From Bacteroidales bacterium (GTDB lineage: Bacteria > Bacteroidota > Bacteroidia > Bacteroidales > DTU049), in NCBI GenBank assembly GCA_018432645.1, contig JAHDSP010000267.1, positions 1 through 6,228 on the forward strand: a stretch of 6,228 nucleotides of DNA, read 5' to 3'. Shown here piece by piece: positions 1 through 4,805 of the stretch. A model generated the notes under the pieces. That model saw only the letters and a list, made by a program, of their open reading frames with translations, did not search any database and was not told the origin of the DNA. The position numbers and the translations under genes are program-made. Positions within the stretch are counted from its first letter, which is position 1, and each line of letters starts with the position of its first letter.

Positions 1-250
1 GTAATAAAGGACTTTTAATATCACCTCTACGAGCGCGACCAGTACCTTTTTGGCGGTATAATTTACGTGTACTTCCACTCAACTGACTACGTTCTTTAGT
101 ACTAGCTAATCCTTTACGTTTATTAGCTTGAATACGTTTAATATCTAGCCAAATAGCATGATCATTAGGCTGTATATTAAAAATCTCGTCTTTTAATTCT
201 ATAGAACGAGATGTTTCTGTACCATCTTGTTTTAATACTTTTACTTCCAT
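1..250 (-). CDS. rplD: 50S ribosomal protein L4 (uL4), N-terminal part, truncated by window edge
   Basis: L4 is an early-assembly 50S protein; its long loop lines the peptide exit tunnel, and in some bacteria it also represses its own operon. Translating the minus strand from the ATG at 250-248 gives 83 codons beginning [12 protein letters not shown], followed by [11 protein letters not shown] (about residues 29-39). Next come [12 protein letters not shown] and the conserved basic motif [11 protein letters not shown], the start of the tunnel loop. The frame stays open to the left edge, so the C-terminal part lies outside the window. The start is supported by the family N-terminus beginning MEV in Bacteroidota (from memory). 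It overlaps the end of rplC by 10 bases (ATGGAAGTAA), with rplC's TAA inside rplD codons 3-4. The upstream bases AACTAGAAAG hold no convincing SD, so translation is probably coupled to rplC. The identification is certain. Confidence 0.97.
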   Translation of the reverse strand, partial: MEVKVLKQDGTETSRSIELKDEIFNIQPNDHAIWLDIKRIQANKRKGLASTKERSQLSGSTRKLYRQKGTGRARRGDIKSPLL

Positions 251-873
251 CTTTCTAGTTTTAAATATGAACCTACTGAACCAGGGACTGCACCTTTAAC
301 TAATACCAAATTTTTCTCTGGGATAATTTTAACAATTTGCAAGTTTATCATTTTAACACGTTTGCCACCATCTCTACCTGCCATCCTTGTACCTTTCATC
401 ACTCTAGAAGGGTATGAGCTAGCACCGATAGAACCTGGGTGTCGTTGTCTATTATGCTGACCGTGCGTTTGTCCGCCTACGCCACTAAATCCATGACGTT
501 TAACAACACCTTGAAAGCCTTTGCCTTTTGTGATACCAGCTACATCTATATATTCACCTTCAACGAATACACTATCTGGTGTCAGAATATCGCCTAATTT
601 TTTTTGATGGCCTTCTTCGAAACGTGTAAATTCTTTTAATATTCTTTTAGGTGTAGTACCTGCATGTTTAAAATGTCCTAACAATGGTTTAGTAGCTTTT
701 CTCTCTTCGATTTCATCGTATGCTAATTGAATAGCGTCATAGCCATCAGTTTCTTTAGTTTTTATTTGAGTTACTACACAAGGTCCAGCTTCTATAATGG
801 TAACGCCGATGCGTTTACCATCTTGATCATAGACACTAGTCATTCCAATTTTTTTACCTATCAATCCAGACAT
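241..873 (-). CDS. rplC: 50S ribosomal protein L3 (uL3)
   Basis: L3 is one of the first proteins to bind 23S rRNA; its central extension reaches toward the peptidyl transferase centre. The 210 residues are normal for the family (about 205-210). Diagnostic segments are [10 protein letters not shown] (3-12), [10 protein letters not shown] (27-36) and [14 protein letters not shown] (116-129). The extended loop carries [10 protein letters not shown] (133-142), [13 protein letters not shown] (146-158), KGTRMAG (160-166) and VKGAVPG (192-198). Where E. coli has GSIGQNQ, with the Gln methylated by PrmB, this protein reads GSIGASS, so that site is absent. The C-terminal residues WK arise from the stretch shared with rplD. 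The start ATG is fixed by a perfect SD ending 3 bases before it, the only one in this operon. rpsJ ends 16 bases upstream. Function is certain; the unusual point is the strong SD. Confidence 0.98.
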   Translation of the reverse strand: MSGLIGKKIGMTSVYDQDGKRIGVTIIEAGPCVVTQIKTKETDGYDAIQLAYDEIEERKATKPLLGHFKHAGTTPKRILKEFTRFEEGHQKKLGDILTPDSVFVEGEYIDVAGITKGKGFQGVVKRHGFSGVGGQTHGQHNRQRHPGSIGASSYPSRVMKGTRMAGRDGGKRVKMINLQIVKIIPEKNLVLVKGAVPGSVGSYLKLERWK

Positions 874-876
874 ATT

Positions 877-886
877 ATCACCTCCT
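877..886 (-). promoter_or_regulatory. Perfect Shine-Dalgarno sequence of rplC
   Basis: The minus strand reads AGGAGGTGAT AAT ATG, with the AGGAGG core at 886-881, seven bases before the start codon. All ten bases are complementary to the usual 16S rRNA 3' end (ATCACCTCCT). No other gene here has anything similar: leaders are AAAATAAAATATT before rpsJ, ending TTTTTTCACC before fusA, TTAACA before rpsG and AACAAACAAT before rpsL. It fixes the rplC start and is atypical for Bacteroidota, where initiation normally ignores the SD. Confidence 0.9.
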
Positions 887-889
887 AGC

Positions 890-1192
890 TTAAACTTTAA
901 TTTCTATTTCTACTCCACGTGGTAGCTCCAATTTCATTAACTCATCTATAGTAGATTGATTAGTAAAATAAATATCTATCAATCTTTTATGAGTAGCCAG
1001 TTGAAATTGTTCACGAGACTCTTTATGCACAAAAGTAGAACGATTAACTGTAAAAATCTTTTTTTCTGTAGGCAATGGAATAGGTCCATTGATGACTGCT
1101 TTTGTTGCCTTCACAGATTTTATGATCTTTTCTGCAGACTTATCTATCAGATAATAATCGTACGACTTTAATTTAATTCTTATTCTATTCAC
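890..1192 (-). CDS. rpsJ: 30S ribosomal protein S10 (uS10, NusE)
   Basis: S10 sits in the head of the 30S subunit. As NusE it also joins NusB in antitermination complexes and can bridge NusG to the ribosome. The 100 residues match family size (about 100-103). Recognisable segments are [21 protein letters not shown] (roughly 3-23, the N-terminal strand and helix), NGPIPLPT in the conserved loop, [24 protein letters not shown] and the C-terminal strand [11 protein letters not shown]. The start codon is GTG (1192-1190). Only two further in-frame codons, AAT and ATT, separate it from an upstream in-frame TAA, so GTG is the sensible start. The gap from fusA is 13 A/T-only bases. There is therefore no room for the long L4-responsive leader that precedes rpsJ in E. 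coli, and S10 must be expressed from the str transcript. Confidence 0.98.
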   Translation of the reverse strand: MNRIRIKLKSYDYYLIDKSAEKIIKSVKATKAVINGPIPLPTEKKIFTVNRSTFVHKESREQFQLATHKRLIDIYFTNQSTIDELMKLELPRGVEIEIKV

Positions 1193-1205
1193 AATATTTT
1201 ATTTT

Positions 1206-3311
1206 TTATAAATTCACTTTAATACCTTTAGTTTTAAAAATTACTTCTTCGGCTATAGGATCAGGGCAAACAGCATAGCGTTTAAACTCCATATTTACTG
1301 AAGCTCTTCCACTACTCAAACTTCTAAGAATAGTCACATAACCGAATAATTCAGCTAATGGTGCCTCTGCTCTAATCACTTGATAAACATCTTCACCTTC
1401 TATATTTAATATTTCTCCTCTTTTTCGAGTAATATCACTAGTTATATCTCCAATATATTCTATAGGGGAAATAATCTCTAACCTCATAATAGGCTCTAGT
1501 AAAACAATTTTTAAATTTTTACAAGCCTCTTTAAAAGCAATACTTGCAGCTATCTCAAATGATAAAGCATCGCTATCTACAGGATGAGTAACTACATCTA
1601 ATAATCTGACATGAGCATTCAGCACAGTATATCCAGCTATGACTCCATTTTGCATAGCTGAGCGAAATCCTTTTTCAATAGCAGAAATAATATCTTTAGA
1701 AACTGCTTTACCTAGCAGATTTTCGAAATTCAATCCTACACTATCAAAAGAGTTACCAGACAATTCAAACTCTAACTCAGCATATTTGCCTTTGCCACCA
1801 AATTGTTTTTTATAAATCTCTCTGTGTGTTGTTTTGCCTATTATACCTTCACGATAATTAACCTGTGGTCTACCTAAATTACATTCAATATTATATTCAC
1901 GAGCTAATCTATCAGCAACTATATCTAAATGTAATTCACCCATTCCATTAAGTATGATTTGTCCAGTTTCTTCGTCAGTTTTAATCCAAAGTGATGGATC
2001 CTCATCAGCTATTTTTTGCAATGATTCTACCATTTTAGTAATATCTTTTTGATATTTAGCTTCAATAGCTATAGATATCACTGGGTCTGGGAAATGAATA
2101 GATTCGAAAGCAATTGGATGAGCACTATCACACAGTGTATCACCAGTAGTAGAATCTTTTAATCCTACTATAGCTGCTATATCTCCCGCAGAAAAAGAAT
2201 CTATTTTAATTTGCTTATTAGCATGTATATGAAATAGTCGAGCTGCACGTTCTTTTTTATCTAATCTAGAATTATACAACATATCTCCTTGAGAAATGAC
2301 GCCACTATACAATCTAGTAAAAGCTATACGTCCTACATAAGGATCATTCATTACTTTAAAAATCAAAGCACTCAAAGGTTCATCATCAGATATTTTTCTA
2401 ACTATTTTCTCGCCAGTTTTAGGATTGATACCTTCTACTATGCCTATATCAGCAGGAGATGGCAAATAATTAATAACTGCATCTATCAATGGTTGTACGC
2501 CAATGTTTTGTAAAGATGATCCACATAACACGGGAGTAAATTTAAGAGATAAAGTCCCTTTTCTAAGATTTTTTAATATTTCTTCATTAGTAATAGAATT
2601 AGGATCATTAAAGAATTTTGACATTATATCATCATCTAATTCTGAAATTGTTTCCAATAAATTAGATCGATATTCATCAGCGAGTGATTTTAGATGTTCT
2701 GGAATATCTTTATATGTATAAACTGATCCATCAGGATAGTTATTCAAATCCCAATAAATAGCTTTCAAAGAAATCAAATCTATAATGCCATCGAAAGTAT
2801 CATTTTCGAAAATAGGTAATTGAATAGGTATGGGAGTAGCACCTAATTTATCTTTGATTTGATGAATAGCTTTAAAGAAATCGGCCCCTGGTCTATCTAA
2901 TTTATTAATATAGCAAATACGAGGAACGCGATATTTATCGGCTTGACGCCAAACAGTTTCTGATTGAGGTTGTACACCTGCTACGCCACAAAAAATTACT
3001 ATACTGCCATCTAGTACACGCAGAGAACGTTCTACCTCTACAGTAAAGTCTACATGACCAGGAGTATCGATGATATTAATTTGATAATCATTATCATTAA
3101 GAATCCAATGAACAGTAGTAGCTGCAGAAGTAATAGTGATGCCACGTTCTTGTTCTTGGGGCATCCAATCAGTGGTAGCAGTTCCATTATCTACTTCACC
3201 AATAGAATAATTAACCCCCGTATAGTACAATATACGCTCAGTAGTGGTAGTTTTACCAGCATCTATGTGGGCTATTATGCCTATATTTCTTAATGGGGTT
3301 AAATCTTTCAT
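1206..3311 (-). CDS. fusA: Translation elongation factor G (EF-G)
   Basis: EF-G is the GTPase that drives tRNA-mRNA translocation and, with ribosome recycling factor, splits post-termination ribosomes. The 701 residues are full length. The GTPase domain shows the P-loop AHIDAGKT (14-21), switch [10 protein letters not shown] (55-63, with the Mg-binding Thr59), DTPGH (82-86, catalytic His86), NKLD (136-139) and the G5 motif CGSS (263-266). Domain II follows (about 310-400, including [15 protein letters not shown]), then domain III (about 410-485, with GMGELHLDI 456-464). Domain IV is about 486-605, with tip loops KKQFGGKGK (501-509) and THPVDSD (575-581; His576 is the decoding-site histidine). 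Domain V contains EPIMRLEI and [16 protein letters not shown]. Switch I reads [13 protein letters not shown] and the domain IV loop has Phe at 504 where Ser is usual; both differ from E. coli-like EF-G. The ATG follows rpsG by 16 bases, with TTTTTTCACC rather than an SD in front. Confidence 0.97.
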   Translation of the reverse strand: MKDLTPLRNIGIIAHIDAGKTTTTERILYYTGVNYSIGEVDNGTATTDWMPQEQERGITITSAATTVHWILNDNDYQINIIDTPGHVDFTVEVERSLRVLDGSIVIFCGVAGVQPQSETVWRQADKYRVPRICYINKLDRPGADFFKAIHQIKDKLGATPIPIQLPIFENDTFDGIIDLISLKAIYWDLNNYPDGSVYTYKDIPEHLKSLADEYRSNLLETISELDDDIMSKFFNDPNSITNEEILKNLRKGTLSLKFTPVLCGSSLQNIGVQPLIDAVINYLPSPADIGIVEGINPKTGEKIVRKISDDEPLSALIFKVMNDPYVGRIAFTRLYSGVISQGDMLYNSRLDKKERAARLFHIHANKQIKIDSFSAGDIAAIVGLKDSTTGDTLCDSAHPIAFESIHFPDPVISIAIEAKYQKDITKMVESLQKIADEDPSLWIKTDEETGQIILNGMGELHLDIVADRLAREYNIECNLGRPQVNYREGIIGKTTHREIYKKQFGGKGKYAELEFELSGNSFDSVGLNFENLLGKAVSKDIISAIEKGFRSAMQNGVIAGYTVLNAHVRLLDVVTHPVDSDALSFEIAASIAFKEACKNLKIVLLEPIMRLEIISPIEYIGDITSDITRKRGEILNIEGEDVYQVIRAEAPLAELFGYVTILRSLSSGRASVNMEFKRYAVCPDPIAEEVIFKTKGIKVNL

Positions 3312-3327
3312 GGTGAAAAAATATTAA

Positions 3328-3795
3328 TTAAAATCTAAAATGTGCGAATGCTTTATTAGCCTCAGCCATTCTATGAATTTCTTCTTTACGTTTATAAGCA
3401 CTACCTTCTCCTTTACTAGCAGCGATAATTTCATTAGCTAATTTAGCAGACATACCTTTATCGTTACGTTTACGAGCATACAAAATAAGATTTTTCATAC
3501 CTATGCTCATTTTTCTATCTGGTCTAATCTCAGTAGGTATTTGAAAAGTAGCTCCGCCGATACGACGACTGCGAACTTCTATCTCAGGTGAAACATTTTC
3601 AAGGGCTTTTTTGAAAATATCTAGACCATCTTCATTGGTTCTTTTAGTTACAATATCTATAGCATCATAAAAGATTTTATAAGCAGTTTCTTTTTTCCCT
3701 TGAAGCATTAAATTATTAACAAATTTAGCCACAACTTCATCCTGAAATTTAGGATCTGGCAATATAATTCTTTGTTTTGCTTTTGCTTTTCTCAT
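3328..3795 (-). CDS. rpsG: 30S ribosomal protein S7 (uS7)
   Basis: S7 nucleates assembly of the 30S head, binding the 3' major domain of 16S rRNA and contacting the E-site tRNA. At 155 residues it is the usual length. Visible motifs are the N-terminal [34 protein letters not shown] (about 29-45), the signature [18 protein letters not shown] (75-92, the rRNA-binding beta-hairpin), [10 protein letters not shown], and the C-terminal [15 protein letters not shown], which I recall as typical of Bacteroidota S7. The ATG at 3795-3793 lies 6 bases after the rpsL stop (TTAACA, no SD), so translation is probably coupled. In E. coli S7 is the str-operon autorepressor and acts between rpsL and rpsG. A 6-base gap cannot hold that structure, so any S7 feedback here must work elsewhere. 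Confidence 0.98.
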   Translation of the reverse strand: MRKAKAKQRIILPDPKFQDEVVAKFVNNLMLQGKKETAYKIFYDAIDIVTKRTNEDGLDIFKKALENVSPEIEVRSRRIGGATFQIPTEIRPDRKMSIGMKNLILYARKRNDKGMSAKLANEIIAASKGEGSAYKRKEEIHRMAEANKAFAHFRF

Positions 3796-3801
3796 TGTTA
3801 A

Positions 3802-4185
3802 TTAATTTTGTTTTTGTTTTGGTCGTTTAGCACCATATTTACTTCTACCTTGTTTTCTTTTTTCTACGCCAGCAGTGTCTAATGCTCCACGTACGATATG
3901 ATAACGTACACCAGGTAAATCTTTTACACGACCACCTCTTACTAAAACAATACTATGTTCTTGAAGATTATGACCTTCTCCTGGAATATATGCTATCACT
4001 TCATATCCATTTGTTAACCTTACTTTAGCTACCTTTCTCAAAGCTGAATTAGGTTTCTTAGGTGTAGTAGTGTAAACACGAGTACAAACACCTCTTCGTT
4101 GAGGACAATTATCAAGAGCTGGACTCTTACTAGTCCTTCTCTTAGCTTTTCTCCCTTTTCTTATCAACTGTTGTATTGTTGGCAT
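3802..4185 (-). CDS. rpsL: 30S ribosomal protein S12 (uS12)
   Basis: S12 lies at the decoding centre, where it helps check codon-anticodon pairing; mutations here give streptomycin resistance. The 127 residues match the family. Key parts are [12 protein letters not shown] (N-terminus), [20 protein letters not shown] (27-46, with Lys43), [26 protein letters not shown] (68-78), [15 protein letters not shown] (82-96) and a basic tail rich in Lys and Gln. Lys43, Lys88 and Pro91, the classic streptomycin positions, are all wild type. Asp89, the residue beta-methylthiolated by RimO in E. coli, is present. It is the first gene of the operon. The leader just before the ATG reads AACAAACAAT, A-rich and without an SD, which is typical of highly expressed Bacteroidota genes. 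The predicted 5' untranslated region is only about 27 bases. Confidence 0.98.
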   Translation of the reverse strand: MPTIQQLIRKGRKAKRRTSKSPALDNCPQRRGVCTRVYTTTPKKPNSALRKVAKVRLTNGYEVIAYIPGEGHNLQEHSIVLVRGGRVKDLPGVRYHIVRGALDTAGVEKRKQGRSKYGAKRPKQKQN

Positions 4186-4217
4186 ATTGTTTGTTATGTT
4201 TTTTAAAAATTAGTTTG

Positions 4218-4249
4218 CAAAATTATATATTATTATTTAATTGACAAAA
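4218..4249 (-). promoter_or_regulatory. Bacteroidota-type promoter of the rpsL operon
   Basis: On the minus strand the -33 element TTTTG (4249-4245) is followed, after 19 bases, by the -7 element TAATTTTG (4225-4218). This matches the Bacteroidota primary sigma pattern TTTG-N19 to N21-TAnnTTTG. Transcription would begin near 4211-4213, about 27 bases before the rpsL ATG. The position in front of a highly expressed operon supports it. A/T-rich sequence raises the rate of chance matches, but both boxes and the spacing agree. Confidence 0.72.
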
Positions 4250-4251
4250 TA

Positions 4252-4296
4252 TTTTTTAAAATTTTTTATAACTTTTTGAAATTTTTTCATTTTTTT
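4252..4296 (-). promoter_or_regulatory. Phased A-tracts directly upstream of the rpsL promoter (UP-like or curved DNA)
   Basis: Five A-tracts on the minus strand (seen as T runs on the plus strand) lie at 4252-4257, 4262-4267, 4273-4277, 4282-4287 and 4290-4296. Their centres are about 10, 10.5, 9.5 and 8.5 bases apart, close to one helical turn. The first begins 3 bases upstream of the -33 box. Such arrays bend DNA and can bind the RNA polymerase alpha subunit, as UP elements do at ribosomal promoters. The spacing is visible in the sequence; the function is inferred. Confidence 0.5.
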
Positions 4297-4399
4297 CATT
4301 GTATATTTGTATTAAATAATTGCTATTTAATTGATATATAATATTTTAAGCATTTTTATTTTTTTAATTTTTTAAGTGTTAAAATAATTTTTTTTATTA

Positions 4400-4498
4400 G
4401 TTGATGAGTTGATGAGTTGATGAGTTGATGAGTGATGGGTGATAAGTGATGAGTGATTAATGATTAGTTGATGTGTTGATGTGTTGATTAGTTAATGT
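4400..4498. repeat. Minisatellite of 8-, 7- and 8-bp units
   Basis: Four exact copies of GTTGATGA (4400-4431) are followed by five 7-base relatives (4432-4466: GTGATGG, GTGATAA, GTGATGA, GTGATTA, ATGATTA). Four more 8-base units then complete it (4467-4498: GTTGATGT twice, GTTGATTA, GTTAATGT). The whole is 99 bases and reads TCATCAAC-like on the minus strand. The 7-mer differs from the 8-mer by loss of one T. The array is noncoding, with stops in all plus-strand frames. Replication slippage is the likely origin. Confidence 0.93.
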
Positions 4499-4569
4499 TT
4501 TTAAAAGTTGAAGTAAAATGTTCAAAGTAAATTAAAGCAATTATTCTTGCTTGTTTTATTTTAAATTAT

Positions 4570-4611
4570 AGTATATAGTAGAAAGTAGTGAGTATATAGT
4601 AGATAGTTGTT
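4570..4611. repeat. Imperfect 21-bp tandem duplication
   Basis: Two adjacent 21-base copies (4570-4590 and 4591-4611) share the exact 13-mer AGTATATAGTAGA at their start and differ at three of the remaining eight positions. The second half of each unit is built of degenerate AGT/TAG steps. It lies in the same C-poor tract as the minisatellite and may share its origin. Confidence 0.75.
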
Positions 4612-4686
4612 AGTAATGCTAAAGTTCATACCTCTTTTTATGTTATTCCCTGACCTAAAGTTCGGAGTTAATTGAGCGTAATATAA

Positions 4687-4705
4687 GGTCGTATGGTAAT
4701 ACGCC
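4687..4705. repeat. Small palindrome (hairpin) with one bulged base
   Basis: The plus strand reads GG-t-CGTAT, loop GGTA, then ATACGCC. This forms seven base pairs with one bulged T (4689) and a four-base loop. It is one of the few G/C-containing patches in the intergenic region and lies 10 bases from the larger hairpin at 4716-4752. Both resemble members of the GGGC-type palindromes that occur dispersed in many environmental genomes, a resemblance recalled from memory and not searched. Confidence 0.55.
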
Positions 4706-4715
4706 ACTATGAAGA

Positions 4716-4752
4716 ATTATTAATGGCAATTCACGAATTGCCCATTAATAAT
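4716..4752. repeat. Long hairpin, 17-bp stem, downstream of the secreted-protein gene
   Basis: The left arm ATTATTAATGGCAATTC (4716-4732) and right arm (4735-4752), whose reverse complement is ATTATTAATGGGCAATTC, pair over 17 bases with a single extra C in the right arm. The arms are two bases apart, so the real loop is about four bases. It starts 54 bases past the stop codon of the upstream gene. Neither strand has a clear U-run after it, so it is at best an atypical terminator. It could instead protect the transcript's 3' end or be a dispersed palindromic repeat. Confidence 0.8.
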
Positions 4753-4765
4753 ATGATTTTATAGC

Positions 4766-4790
4766 TTAGAATTTTATGTTGATATTCTAA
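4766..4790 (-). repeat. AT-rich inverted repeat just after the secreted-protein stop codon
   Basis: TTAGAAT (4766-4772) and ATTCTAA (4784-4790) form a seven-base-pair stem with an 11-base loop, beginning 16 bases after the stop codon on the minus strand. The stem has only one G-C pair, so it is weak, and there is no U-run. With the two hairpins further downstream it makes a series of three stems in the expected 3' untranslated region. Confidence 0.4.
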
Positions 4791-4805
4791 TAATTGTTTA
4801 TTATC

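Larger units (their letters stand above)
4352..4618 (-). terminator. Possible Rho-loading region (G-poor, C-containing on the minus strand)
   Basis: On the plus strand this stretch has 4 C (4523, 4538, 4546, 4550) against about 57 G, with none at all from 4352 to 4522. RNA read through from the upstream secreted-protein gene would therefore be nearly G-free with regularly spaced TC and AC steps. That fits the C-over-G bubble that favours Rho loading, and the site lies between an upstream stop codon and the next promoter. It could equally be a by-product of simple-repeat growth. Confidence 0.28.
4186..4805. other. Gene-free 620-base intergenic region with promoter, repeats and hairpins
   Basis: No plausible protein or structured RNA gene was found on either strand. 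Reading from rpsL outward it holds the rpsL promoter, phased A-tracts, a general A/T-rich stretch to about 4398, a minisatellite, a degenerate 21-bp duplication, and three hairpins next to the stop codon of the upstream secreted-protein gene. Between 4352 and 4618 the plus strand is almost free of C. The only small open frame with some shape (plus strand, 4693-4764, 23 codons) runs through two of the hairpins and has no family resemblance. Confidence 0.7.

Noticed and set aside
956..1171. Plus-strand open frame of 71 codons opposite rpsJ
   Set aside because: It is antisense to a certain ribosomal gene, with no family motif and a composition that mirrors S10 codons.
2289..3293. Plus-strand open frames opposite fusA (2289-2513, 2503-2721, 3054-3293)
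   Set aside because: All are antisense to conserved EF-G domains and lack motifs or leaders; they arise from A/T-rich codon use on the other strand.
1206..3311. Tetracycline-resistance (TetM/TetQ-type) protein instead of EF-G
   Set aside because: The position in the str operon, full EF-G domain IV tip loops with His576, and the GTPase motifs all fit canonical EF-G.
4302..4309. TATATTTG on the plus strand, a possible -7 box for a divergent transcript
   Set aside because: The nearest TTTG is 23 bases upstream (4275-4278), longer than usual. Nothing recognisable lies downstream, and chance matches are expected in such A/T-rich DNA.
4400..4498. CRISPR array
   Set aside because: Units are 7-8 bases with no spacers and no cas genes, so it is a simple tandem repeat.
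4619..4663. Nine-base direct repeat CTAAAGTTC at 4619-4627 and 4655-4663, as a possible target-site duplication
   Set aside because: The 27 bases between the copies hold no inverted ends or coding sequence, and one short repeat is weak evidence.
4693..4764. 23-codon plus-strand open frame (MVIRHYEELLMAIHELPINN...)
   Set aside because: It runs through both hairpins, which better explain the sequence. It has no SD or A-rich leader and no recognised family.
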